Part shown: piece after piece, positions 46,740 through 55,200 of the stretch
How positions within the stretch are numbered: the first letter of the stretch is position 1
Layout: the number at the start of each line of letters is the position of its first letter
Assembly (NCBI RefSeq): GCF_017426725.1
Contig: NZ_JAERMS010000002.1
Coordinates: 62,001 to 126,000, forward strand
Reading direction: 5' to 3'
DNA from: Prevotella illustrans
GTDB lineage: Bacteria; Bacteroidota; Bacteroidia; Bacteroidales; Bacteroidaceae
Length of the DNA: 64,000 nucleotides
Program-made: the position numbers and the translations under genes
Notes under the pieces: generated by a model
What the model was told of the DNA's origin: nothing
The model's input: the letters and a program-made list of their open reading frames with translations, nothing else
The model's database searches: none

Positions 46740-47387
46740 TTATAACCTCAATACCTTATCATACGGCAACTCCATACGTTTTCCTATGCTTGTAGCGATA
46801 ATACCGGCACCCTGCGCACGCGCTTCGCTCATCAGAATGTCACTCATGACGCGTGAGTTGTTGTCATCCAAATGACTGATAGGCTCATCCACCACGATAA
46901 AGTCAAAAGGCTGAGCCAACGCCCTCATCATGGCTACACGCTGCTGCTGACCGAATGACATGAATCTGACGGGAGCGTCTAATTTGTCGGCGATTCCCAG
47001 CTGTTCAAACCATCTTACGATGTCCTGCCGAGACTTGAATTCCGTCAATCGGTTTTTAATCTGCACATTTTCAAGTGCTGTCAGTTCGGGAAACAATCTG
47101 AGTTCTTGAAACAACAAACTGATATGTCGCTTACGAATATCGGTCCAATCGCGGATTTTCATTTCTTCGGCCGGCCGTGTGTCAAACAAAATTTGACCAC
47201 TATAGTCATGCCGATAGCCCAGTACATAGCTGCAGAAAGTGCTCTTGCCCTTGCCGCTATCGGCCTCTAACAAATAAAGTTTACCCTTTTGAAAAACCGT
47301 TTCCGCATTCCAAATATCGGTATTCAGCCGTGCAACTTGAGCGGAAAAGACTTGTGGAACTACGGAGCTAAACGTTATCTGATCCAT
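46740..47387 (-). CDS. ABC transporter ATP-binding protein with degenerate motifs
   Basis: 215 residues, of LolD/MacB type. The nucleotide-binding parts are readable but altered: the P-loop is EADSGKGKST (first glycine of GxxGxGKST replaced), the signature is MSFGQQQR in place of LSGGQ, Walker B is FIVVDEPISHLD, and the place of the switch histidine reads IIATSIGK where THD is usual. Walker lysine and the catalytic glutamate are kept, so ATP binding is likely and hydrolysis may be slow. Start and preceding stop overlap by one base, and the FtsX-like permease follows. Confidence 0.88.
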   Translation of the reverse strand: MDQITFSSVVPQVFSAQVARLNTDIWNAETVFQKGKLYLLEADSGKGKSTFCSYVLGYRHDYSGQILFDTRPAEEMKIRDWTDIRKRHISLLFQELRLFPELTALENVQIKNRLTEFKSRQDIVRWFEQLGIADKLDAPVRFMSFGQQQRVAMMRALAQPFDFIVVDEPISHLDDNNSRVMSDILMSEARAQGAGIIATSIGKRMELPYDKVLRL

Positions 47388-48742
47388 TATTTTAATGTAT
47401 ATACAATCGTGGACAAGTCGCCAAAGACCGGTTTCAGGAAATCTCTTATCAGTCCGGCCTTGTCATTGTCGATTGCGTTCAAATTGATAACCATGGCTAT
47501 CTTCTTTCCTTTAACCCGTTCTGCAACCGCCGATGGTAAAGGCAAAGTTGCCCTATTTAAGGTAGACTGCGCCAATATCGCGCTGCTGCCACTATAGAAC
47601 AGATTGGAAGGAGATACGCCAAAATAATAGGAAATATCGTCACCTTTATAATAATAGGCATTTTTCTGCCAATCGATAATCTTGCTGCCGGGCGGGCACG
47701 ATTTCTTCCAATAGGCTACATCCTTGAGCCATTGGGCGTTGCCCAGCCGTGCGGTCATGGCCAGTTGTAATTGCTCGTTGGCGTAGCTCGGTATCTCTAT
47801 TAGCACATCACCCTTAAAACTTTTTATGATGTTGTCCATGTCTATGGCGGCATTGATGCCGGCCAGCAAGCCTGTCAGCAAACTATTATCATGAAGATGA
47901 TGGATGAATTTGCTTCCGTCTACATTCATAAAAATAGAGAATAAGCAGGAAGCAGACACGTTGCCGACGAACTTATCCGTGATGGGATAGTACTCATTAT
48001 AAGCAGCTTGCAATGCGTTGTTAGTGGATTTGTTAAATGAGAATGTCTCGCCTTCTATCGTCAACATCTTGTCGCTGACATTCATTTTCGCCGCAATGAA
48101 GACTTGAGACGCATCGGCCGACTTCGGAGCCCCCAAAGTAAACGGCGCAATCATTTTGTCGGGCAAGGCCTGGACTTGAGCAACCAGCGCCATCGGGCTG
48201 TCTATGCTGTCGAGTCTGGCGAATATACGACTACCGGTAACGCCTTGGTCTTCGTCTTGGTTAAGATATTTGGCCATCTGTTGGCGCAACACCTTTTGCC
48301 CGTCAGCCGAAACAGGTCCCATCAACAGAAAACTTCGGTCGTTAAAGCCTACGAGCCAAGCGTCCTTAACCATCGCAAAACGTGCGCCCCGATATTGCTC
48401 AACTCGCGAAACGGCTGACGATTTCATACTTTCGAGGAATGAAACGATATCATCCGCACTCTTCACTCTCCCGCAGAATCCCAGATTGCCGTCGGATGAT
48501 TCAAACAGATAAACCTTCTTAGAAAAGTCCAAACCGCTCTTTTCTACATTCTGCCCGGGCAACAACCGCGTGAATGCCGCAGCCTGCTTCGCGTCCAGTC
48601 CGGAGATATCGATTGACATCAAGGCCTTGCTTTCGGTGGGTATGGCGTTCAGATAATCAGAATCATGACAAGAGGCCAAAGCCAACATGATGACCAGTGC
48701 TAAGCAGCCTTTTACCAGCAGACGGAGATTGCTTGTTTTCAT
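47387..48742 (-). CDS. DUF4836-family lipoprotein
   Basis: 451 residues. The signal sequence ends in a lipobox (ALASC), so it should be a lipoprotein. The rest resembles DUF4836 proteins: an opening AIPTESKALMSIDISGLD, later VLIEIPSYANEQLQLAMTAR and a closing GKKIAMVINLNAID. These are Bacteroidota envelope proteins of unknown function. It overlaps rsmE by ATGA and the ABC ATPase by one base; sitting directly before the transporter genes suggests it may be its partner. Confidence 0.82.
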   Translation of the reverse strand: MKTSNLRLLVKGCLALVIMLALASCHDSDYLNAIPTESKALMSIDISGLDAKQAAAFTRLLPGQNVEKSGLDFSKKVYLFESSDGNLGFCGRVKSADDIVSFLESMKSSAVSRVEQYRGARFAMVKDAWLVGFNDRSFLLMGPVSADGQKVLRQQMAKYLNQDEDQGVTGSRIFARLDSIDSPMALVAQVQALPDKMIAPFTLGAPKSADASQVFIAAKMNVSDKMLTIEGETFSFNKSTNNALQAAYNEYYPITDKFVGNVSASCLFSIFMNVDGSKFIHHLHDNSLLTGLLAGINAAIDMDNIIKSFKGDVLIEIPSYANEQLQLAMTARLGNAQWLKDVAYWKKSCPPGSKIIDWQKNAYYYKGDDISYYFGVSPSNLFYSGSSAILAQSTLNRATLPLPSAVAERVKGKKIAMVINLNAIDNDKAGLIRDFLKPVFGDLSTIVYTLK

Positions 48743-49464
48743 ACAAATTGCTTTTTAAGATTACACATCATGACTGCCGCCAAGCCTGCCGTTTCCGTTC
48801 GCAATCGACTTTGCCCCAAGGAAATAGGCTTAAAACCGCAGGCTATAGCCTCTCGTACTTCGTTGACAGAAAAATCACCTTCCGGCCCCACTAATACTGT
48901 CACGTCATCATCCGGCGACAACGCGTCCAGTTCCTTGTATAATTCTGTCTTGGAAATTTCGTCGTAGCAATGAGCAATGAACCTGTGTCCCTGCAAAGGA
49001 AGATGGATGAAGTCGCCAAAAGCCATCAGTTCGCCGATCTCCGGCATATAAGGCTTGCGGCTTTGTTTCACAGCCGCCACGACCACCTTTTCGACTCGAT
49101 CGCGGCGAATGACCGTGCGCTCCGAATAATCGCAACGTAAAAAATATAAGCCGTCAAAGCCTATCTCCGTCGCTTTCTCAGCCATCCATTCTATCCTGTC
49201 AATATGTTTGGTTGGCGCAATAGCCAATTGGATGCGCCCCCGCCAGCTTTTCTTTTGTGGTAAAGTTTCTACCACGTGATAAAGACAATGCTTGTGGTTC
49301 GCCATATCTACCACGGCCTTATAGAAAATGCCCTTACCGTCAATCAGGAATATCTCGTCATCTTGGTGCAGTCGTAAAACCTTCACGGCGTGCGCGGCCT
49401 CCTCTACAGGTAGCTCTGTTACCGTAGAAGCGTCGGGCACATAAAAAAATCTAACTTCTCTCAT
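48739..49464 (-). CDS. rsmE: 16S rRNA m3U1498 methyltransferase
   Basis: 241 residues from the ATG at 49464 (MREVRFFYVPDAS); an earlier in-frame codon would add 20 residues without similarity. RsmE methylates N3 of U1498 in 16S rRNA. It has an N-terminal PUA-like domain and a SPOUT knotted methyltransferase core with VLVGPEGDFSVNEVREA and LGQSRLRTETAGLAAVMM, which bind S-adenosylmethionine. The gene overlaps the DUF151 gene by 14 bp and the lipoprotein gene by 4. Confidence 0.95.
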   Translation of the reverse strand: MREVRFFYVPDASTVTELPVEEAAHAVKVLRLHQDDEIFLIDGKGIFYKAVVDMANHKHCLYHVVETLPQKKSWRGRIQLAIAPTKHIDRIEWMAEKATEIGFDGLYFLRCDYSERTVIRRDRVEKVVVAAVKQSRKPYMPEIGELMAFGDFIHLPLQGHRFIAHCYDEISKTELYKELDALSPDDDVTVLVGPEGDFSVNEVREAIACGFKPISLGQSRLRTETAGLAAVMMCNLKKQFV

Positions 49465-50002
49465 TCTTTCGCGAATTAAGTTCGTCGCGCAACTGCGACG
49501 CCAACTCATAATTCTCTTCCTCAATGGCCTTTTTCAGCGACTTTCTGATCATCTTGGCGCTCAATGTATTAATAGGTAAGGCCATCGACTTGGAATGCCC
49601 CTGATAAGGAACGCTCTGAAAATTCATCAGCTGTTCGTCTATGAAGATAGGTTGCCGGCTGATGAAGGAAAGCAACACTGCGTCGGGCGCACGTAATTTC
49701 ACCGTCCGATTGGCCTGCTCCATACGCAGTTCGGCAACGTATTCACCCTCATTGACCGCTGCGATGAATATCTCAAACGACGGCTCCGCTTCGGACTGCA
49801 ACAGGGACAGCAGGGCCTCGGGCAGCAACATGTTGCTATCAATGGCCTGCCCCATGTCGCGCAACTGAATCTGGTCGACAATAAACTTGTCACAGACTAT
49901 ATTCAATTGACGCTGCTCGAGTTCATCAAGCAGCGTTATAAGTCCGGCATCATCGATACCGACGACTTCGGAGATAGATTTATAATGTAACTTTACTTTC
50001 AT
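49451..50002 (-). CDS. Bifunctional nuclease (DUF151) with UVR motif
   Basis: 183 residues. Residues 30-125 are a BFN/DUF151 domain, recognisable by RDMGQAIDSNMLLPEALLSL (spacing of the family) and VKLRAPDAVLLSFISRQPIF, and residues 145-178 hold a UvrB/UvrC helical hairpin (IRKSLKKAIEEENYELASQL). BFN proteins have reported DNase/RNase activity. Its start overlaps the permease gene by 23 bp. Confidence 0.9.
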   Translation of the reverse strand: MKVKLHYKSISEVVGIDDAGLITLLDELEQRQLNIVCDKFIVDQIQLRDMGQAIDSNMLLPEALLSLLQSEAEPSFEIFIAAVNEGEYVAELRMEQANRTVKLRAPDAVLLSFISRQPIFIDEQLMNFQSVPYQGHSKSMALPINTLSAKMIRKSLKKAIEEENYELASQLRDELNSRKNERS

Positions 50003-51227
50003 TTGTTTTTTTCTTCGGACGGAACATTAGGCCAAAGCTCAGACAAACGACCAAGGCATAGCCCGCGAAAATAAACCAGCAACTTTGCCAATCCGTCACG
50101 CCATTGACAGTGCGGTCGTTCACGACAGCCTGAGCCGACAACGTTCCTACGGTTGCGCCAATACCATTGGTCATCAGCATGAACAGGCCTTGGGCACTGG
50201 AACGAAGCGACGGATCGGTGGACTGGTCAACAAACAGCGAACCGGAGATGTTGAAAAAGTCGAAGGCTACGCCATAGACAAGCATGGACAAAACGAACAT
50301 CCAAACGCCTGAACCGGGATTTCCGGCACCAAAAAGTCCGAAGCGAAGCACCCACGCAAACATGGCTATCAGCATGACATTCTTGATTCCGAACCGTTTC
50401 ATGAAAAATGGAATCAATAGAATGCAACAGGTTTCGCTGATTTGGGACAGCGAAATCAGTATATTGGCATGCTGTACACCAAATGTGTCGGAATATTCGG
50501 GAATGTCTTTAAACGATGTAATGAATGGGTTGGCGAAACCATTCGTGATTTGCAAACTCACGCCCAGCAACATGGAGAAGATGAAGAAGATAGCCATCTT
50601 TTTTTGCTTGAACAACGCAAAGGCACGCAGGCCGAACGCATCGACCATACTTTTCTTGTCGGTGTCCTTACTGATTGGGCAATGCGGCAACGAGAATGTA
50701 TAAAGGAACAGCAATAGGCTGACAACGCCCGATGCCACAAATTGATTCTGGTTAGGCTGAAATCCCTTTAAGTCGACAAACCACATCATACAGATGAAGC
50801 CGATGGTGCCAAACACACGAATAGGTGGGAAGTCCTTCACGGTGTCCATGCCGGCCTTTGTCAAACCATAATAAGCCACAGAATTGCTCAAAGCGAGGGT
50901 TGGCATATAGAACGCGACACTCAAAGAATAAAGCGGGAAGATATAATCCGCATTACCAGAGACCTCTGCATAAGCGGCGGCAAACATACAGAGGCCGGCC
51001 AGAAGATGACAAACACCCAACATGCGCTGAGCCGGAATCCAGCGGTCGGCCACAATGCCGGCCAAGGCTGGCATGAAAATAGAAACTACACCTTGAATGG
51101 CATAAAACCAACCTATTTGTGAAGCCATTCCAATATTCGTCAAATAAGTTCCCATCGATGTCAAGTAAGCGCCCCAAGCAGCAAACTCTAAGAAATTCAT
51201 GATGGCTAAACGCACTTTTAGATTCAT
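49980..51227 (-). CDS. NupG-family nucleoside:H+ symporter
   Basis: 415 residues from the ATG at 51227. About twelve membrane helices of the major facilitator superfamily; the N-terminus LRLAIMNFLEF-like AIMNFLEFAAWGAYLTSMGT is characteristic of the NupG/XapB nucleoside symporters. Nucleosides cross the inner membrane with protons. It is the first gene of a six-gene operon with a well-formed promoter. The link between nucleoside import and the other five genes is unclear, so the operon may be a housekeeping collection. Confidence 0.93.
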   Translation of the reverse strand: MNLKVRLAIMNFLEFAAWGAYLTSMGTYLTNIGMASQIGWFYAIQGVVSIFMPALAGIVADRWIPAQRMLGVCHLLAGLCMFAAAYAEVSGNADYIFPLYSLSVAFYMPTLALSNSVAYYGLTKAGMDTVKDFPPIRVFGTIGFICMMWFVDLKGFQPNQNQFVASGVVSLLLFLYTFSLPHCPISKDTDKKSMVDAFGLRAFALFKQKKMAIFFIFSMLLGVSLQITNGFANPFITSFKDIPEYSDTFGVQHANILISLSQISETCCILLIPFFMKRFGIKNVMLIAMFAWVLRFGLFGAGNPGSGVWMFVLSMLVYGVAFDFFNISGSLFVDQSTDPSLRSSAQGLFMLMTNGIGATVGTLSAQAVVNDRTVNGVTDWQSCWFIFAGYALVVCLSFGLMFRPKKKTNESKVTL

Positions 51228-51254
51228 TGTGGTCCTATAATATGTAATTCCCTG

Positions 51255-51285
51255 CAAAATTAATATATTATTAATACTACGCAAA
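51255..51285 (-). promoter_or_regulatory. Promoter of the nupG-like operon
   Basis: Minus-strand TTTG (51282-51285), 19 bp, then TAATTTTG (51255-51262), 28 bp before the ATG. Confidence 0.75.
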
Positions 51286-51362
51286 ATAAATATACTTTTT
51301 TATCTTTAAAAGTCAAATCATTAATAATTCAATAAAAAAGAGACGTTATCAGAATTATTATT

Positions 51363-51370
51363 TAATTTTG
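51363..51370 (+). promoter_or_regulatory. Putative -7 element of the DUF3256 gene
   Basis: TAATTTTG fits TAnnTTTG, 25 bp upstream of the ATG at 51395. Confidence 0.55.
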
Positions 51371-51394
51371 TAGTCTATAAATTATGTCTGTACA

Positions 51395-52015
51395 ATGCGA
51401 CTGATAAAACAATTATTTATCTTTATACTACTATTCATAGCCATAAACAATACTTTATATGCTAAAAGTATGAAAGATTTATGGCTGACAATGCCCGACT
51501 CCATTATTCCATACTTAAATGCTAACGACCGCCTTCAATTTATTGATTACAACGATCTGCATGTTCAGGCTACCGTAACCAATAAATTACAGGGTGAATG
51601 TAAAATGGACACGCTTACATCCAACTATGTACACGTAAGCCTAACTCCCTGTTCTTCGATAGAGATGCGGCTTTTGCCATACGCCAATAATGACAGCATT
51701 CTCTGTGTGGTAAAAACTTATGGTGACGAGAATAAAGAAAGTCAGATATATTTCTACGACCAGAATTGGACCTTATTGCCAATCAACGTTGCTCAAATAA
51801 GTAGTCCATCTGTCACGGAAAGCAAACTCACCTCTTTTACAAATGATTCCACCTATATTTCAGATCCGGTTATGATTTGGATGTCGTTAGACATCAACGA
51901 TGATATATTAGTTATACATAGGTCAGTCACTATGGTGACAAATACAGAAAAGAAAGATATAAACACTAATCTTTTGCAAACAACCATTAAATGGAACGGG
52001 AAAACATTTAATTAA
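51395..52015 (+). CDS. DUF3256-family exported protein
   Basis: 206 residues. A signal peptide (about residues 1-24, ending NTLYAKS) precedes a region matching DUF3256: MKDLWLTMPDSIIPYLNAND and later VCVVKTYGDENKESQIYFYD-like segments. This is a Bacteroidota-specific exported family with no known function. It is a single-gene unit with its own promoter and terminator. Confidence 0.85.
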   Translation: MRLIKQLFIFILLFIAINNTLYAKSMKDLWLTMPDSIIPYLNANDRLQFIDYNDLHVQATVTNKLQGECKMDTLTSNYVHVSLTPCSSIEMRLLPYANNDSILCVVKTYGDENKESQIYFYDQNWTLLPINVAQISSPSVTESKLTSFTNDSTYISDPVMIWMSLDINDDILVIHRSVTMVTNTEKKDINTNLLQTTIKWNGKTFN

Positions 52016-52120
52016 TGTTTAATGAAACAATATTGCTTTTAAAAAGCTTTGTCCATTCAATTATAAAGGCTAAATTTGCAATGTGTTTTTCATGGTATTA
52101 GATTATTAAGGTTAATAAAG

Positions 52121-52151
52121 ATTGGTTGTCGTGAGACAATCAATTTTTTTT
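52121..52151 (+). terminator. Terminator of the DUF3256 gene
   Basis: ATTGGTTGTC-GTGA-GACAATCAAT forms a 10-bp stem with one G-U pair (52121-52144), followed by eight T. Confidence 0.85.
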
Positions 52152-52195
52152 GTCTCATAATTTACCGGCTAATTATCCGCGCTTTATCATACTTC

Positions 52196-52243
52196 ATATA
52201 ACAAAATAGAGGATAAAGCCAAATTAGTTTGGACTTTATCCTC
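52196..52243 (-). terminator. Terminator of ppdK
   Basis: GAGGATAAAG (52234-52243 complement) pairs with CTTTATCCTC (52209-52218 complement) plus an inner CCAAA/TTTGG stem; on the minus strand TATTTTGTTA follows. Confidence 0.85.
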
Positions 52244-52274
52244 GTTATTGTTTTAGTGTAAAATGTAAAGGTTG

Positions 52275-54995
52275 TTACTCTTCCACGGCAGCTTGCGCCG
52301 CTGCAAGTCGTGCGATTGGTACACGATACGGTGAACATGAAGCATAGTTCATACCTAATTTTGCACAGAATTTCACAGAGCTTGGTTCTCCTCCGTGCTC
52401 TCCACAGATTCCCGTACGGATATTCGGACGCACACGACGACCCTTTTCTACAGCCATGTGAATCAACTGGCCAACCCCCTCTTGATCCAATACCTGAAAT
52501 GGATCTACCTTCAAAATCTTCTTGTCAAGATATGCGGGCAGGAATGAAGCAATATCATCACGTGAATAGCCAAACGTCATCTGGGTTAAGTCATTGGTAC
52601 CAAATGAGAAATATTGTGCTTCTGAAGCAATAAGATCAGCGGTAAGAGCCGCTCTTGGAATTTCAATCATCGTACCGATTTCAAATTCCAACTTGAATCC
52701 GTACTCGTCAAATGTTCTACGGGCACTCTTTAGTATGACGGCCTTCTGCTGACGGAATTCTGCCACTGTACCAATCAATGGTACCATAATTTCCGGTTTA
52801 GGATTCTTGCCTTCCTTCTTCAGTTCGCAGGCGGCACTGATAATTGCTCTGGTCTGCATGGCCGTAATCTCCGGGAAAGTAATGCCTAAACGGCAACCAC
52901 GATGTCCCAGCATTGGGTTGTTTTCAGCCAAAGAGGCTACCCGACGTTGTATCGTAGACAAGTCTACACCCATTTCATCTGCCATTACCTGTTGGCCGAC
53001 TAAATCATGAGGAACAAATTCATGCAAAGGAGGATCCAGTAAACGGATATTAACCGGTAGTCCATCCATGGCTTCTAAGATTCCTTTAAAGTCCGCTTTC
53101 TGATACGGGAGCAGTTTATTGAGTGCTTTTTCTCGGCCTTCTGGTGTGTCTGCCAGAATCATCTCACGCATTGCGATGATTTTTTTGTCATCAAAAAACA
53201 TGTGTTCCGTACGGGTAAGGCCGATTCCTTTGGCTCCAAAAGCTCTTCCAACACTCGCGTCATGGGGAGTATCGGCATTGGTACGCACCTGCAGTTTGGT
53301 GTACTTATCGCAGAGATCCATCAACTCCTTAAAATCACCGCTTAATTCTGCGGCTTTTGTTGGAACTTCTCCTGCATACACCTGTCCGGTCGTACCATTC
53401 AAAGAAATGTAGTCACCTTCTCTGTATAGTTGACCGTCAATCTCTACGGTTTTATCCTTGTAGCTCACGTTAATACCACCGGCACCGGAAACGCAGCATT
53501 TCCCCATACCACGGGCTACAACTGCCGCATGCGACGTCATACCACCACGTGCAGTCAAGATTCCTTCCGCAGCCGACATGCCTGCCAAGTCTTCGGGTGA
53601 GGTCTCGATTCTTACTAAAATTACTTTGTGACCATCGGCATGTCGGTCCTGCGCGTCATCAGCGTGGAAGACGATCTGGCCACAAGCCGCACCGGGAGAA
53701 GCGGGAAGTCCTTGCGTGATTACGTTAGCCTTCTGTAATGCCAGTTTATCAAATACGGGATGAAGCAGTTCGTCTAACTTATTTGGTTCACAGCGTAGTA
53801 TCGCTGTCTTTTCATCTATCATTCCTTCATGAAGCAGATCGATGGCAATTTTTACCATAGCCGAACCTGTTCTTTTACCGTTTCTTGTTTGTAAGAACCA
53901 AAGTTTACCTTCCTGTACCGTGAATTCCATATCCTGCATATCACGATAATGGTGCTCGAGCTTTTCTTGAATATCATTCAGTTGCGCAAAGATATCAGGC
54001 ATAGCCTCTTCCATGGAAGGATATTTGCTTGCACGCTCTTCTTCTGAGATACCAGCTCTTTGAGCCCATCTCAATGATCCCACCTTGGTAATCTGCTGTG
54101 GAGTGCGAGTTCCGGCCACAACATCTTCGCCCTGTGCGTTAACAAGATATTCTCCGTTGAACAGGTTTTCACCATTTCCTGCGTCACGACTGAAGCATAC
54201 ACCCGTAGCAGAGGTTTCACCCATGTTGCCGAATACCATTGCCATTACGGAAACAGCAGTCCCCCACTCGTCTGGAATTCCTTCCATCTTTCTATAAAGT
54301 ATGGCACGATCATTCATCCAACTGCGGAACACGGCGCAAATGGCCCCCCAAAGCTGTTCAATGGGATCATTAGGGAAGTCCTTGCCCGTACGCTCCTTGA
54401 TGGCTTCCTTAAATAATTTAACCAGTTTCTTCAGTTCGTCTACAGTAAGGTCCTTGTCAAGTTTTATGCCACGCTCTGCCTTTACTTCCTCAATGATTTC
54501 TTCAAACGGATCTATATCCTCCTTGTTGACCGGTTTCATTTCCAGAACCACGTCACCATACATCTGCACAAAGCGGCGATATGAATCGTAAACAAAATGG
54601 GGATTGTTGGTTTTGGCCACCAATCCCTCGGCAACTTCATCATTGAGTCCCAGATTGAGAATGGTATCCATCATTCCCGGCATGGAAGCACGAGCGCCGG
54701 AACGCACACTTACAAGGAGCGGATTGGTCGTATCACCAAACTTAGAGTTCATTAAATTCTCTATATGCTTAACGGCACCATTCACTTCACTTTCAAGCAC
54801 CTTAATGATCTTTTCCTGACCGATTTTGTAATATTCATTACAGCAGTCAGTCGTAATCGTAAAGCCTGGAGGAACAGGAACTCCGATTAAGTTCATTTCG
54901 GCCAGGTTGGCGCCTTTTCCACCCAGCAGTTCACGCATCTGCGCATTACCTTCGGCCTTTCCATTACCAAAGGTGTATACTCTTTTTTCTGTCAT
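52275..54995 (-). CDS. ppdK: Pyruvate, phosphate dikinase
   Basis: 906 residues, the usual length. It interconverts pyruvate + ATP + Pi and PEP + AMP + PPi through a swivelling phosphohistidine. The N-terminal ATP-grasp domain has GGKGANLAEMNLIGVPVPPG and the gate region; the central swivel has the catalytic histidine in GGMTSHAAVVARGMGKCC (about residue 455); the C-terminal PEP-binding barrel has TRTEHMFF, LGHRGCRLGI and the acid-base Cys in GICGEHGGEP. In anaerobes it serves PPi-linked glycolysis. Promoter and terminator bracket it as a single gene. Confidence 0.98.
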   Translation of the reverse strand: MTEKRVYTFGNGKAEGNAQMRELLGGKGANLAEMNLIGVPVPPGFTITTDCCNEYYKIGQEKIIKVLESEVNGAVKHIENLMNSKFGDTTNPLLVSVRSGARASMPGMMDTILNLGLNDEVAEGLVAKTNNPHFVYDSYRRFVQMYGDVVLEMKPVNKEDIDPFEEIIEEVKAERGIKLDKDLTVDELKKLVKLFKEAIKERTGKDFPNDPIEQLWGAICAVFRSWMNDRAILYRKMEGIPDEWGTAVSVMAMVFGNMGETSATGVCFSRDAGNGENLFNGEYLVNAQGEDVVAGTRTPQQITKVGSLRWAQRAGISEEERASKYPSMEEAMPDIFAQLNDIQEKLEHHYRDMQDMEFTVQEGKLWFLQTRNGKRTGSAMVKIAIDLLHEGMIDEKTAILRCEPNKLDELLHPVFDKLALQKANVITQGLPASPGAACGQIVFHADDAQDRHADGHKVILVRIETSPEDLAGMSAAEGILTARGGMTSHAAVVARGMGKCCVSGAGGINVSYKDKTVEIDGQLYREGDYISLNGTTGQVYAGEVPTKAAELSGDFKELMDLCDKYTKLQVRTNADTPHDASVGRAFGAKGIGLTRTEHMFFDDKKIIAMREMILADTPEGREKALNKLLPYQKADFKGILEAMDGLPVNIRLLDPPLHEFVPHDLVGQQVMADEMGVDLSTIQRRVASLAENNPMLGHRGCRLGITFPEITAMQTRAIISAACELKKEGKNPKPEIMVPLIGTVAEFRQQKAVILKSARRTFDEYGFKLEFEIGTMIEIPRAALTADLIASEAQYFSFGTNDLTQMTFGYSRDDIASFLPAYLDKKILKVDPFQVLDQEGVGQLIHMAVEKGRRVRPNIRTGICGEHGGEPSSVKFCAKLGMNYASCSPYRVPIARLAAAQAAVEE

Positions 54996-55037
54996 GATAG
55001 ATTTGATAATCGTATATATTAGTCATTTTTATGGCTG

Positions 55038-55069
55038 CAAATATATAGGTTTTCTAAAAGATAGGCAAA
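55038..55069 (-). promoter_or_regulatory. ppdK promoter
   Basis: Minus-strand TTTG (55066-55069), 20 bp, then TATATTTG (55038-55045), about 43 bp before the ATG. Confidence 0.75.
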
Positions 55070-55173
55070 CTTTTATATTAAAAATTGCAATGTCGACATT
55101 GCATTTAGCCGTGTTTGCGTACACAACACGAAAAAAGATAAGGTCAAAGCATAAGCAGTTAAGCTGTTTTTAG

Positions 55174-55181
55174 TATTTTTG
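55174..55181 (+). promoter_or_regulatory. Putative -7 element of the RlmD-like gene
   Basis: TATTTTTG fits TAnnTTTG, 19 bp before the ATG at 55201. Confidence 0.55.
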
Positions 55182-55200
55182 TATATCGAAAATCGATTCT

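Noticed and set aside
52084-52098. Shared 15-mer GTTTTTCATGGTATT at about 52085 and inside repeat copy C (45157)
   Set aside because: The flanks do not align, so it is too short to call a fifth copy; it may be a remnant or chance.
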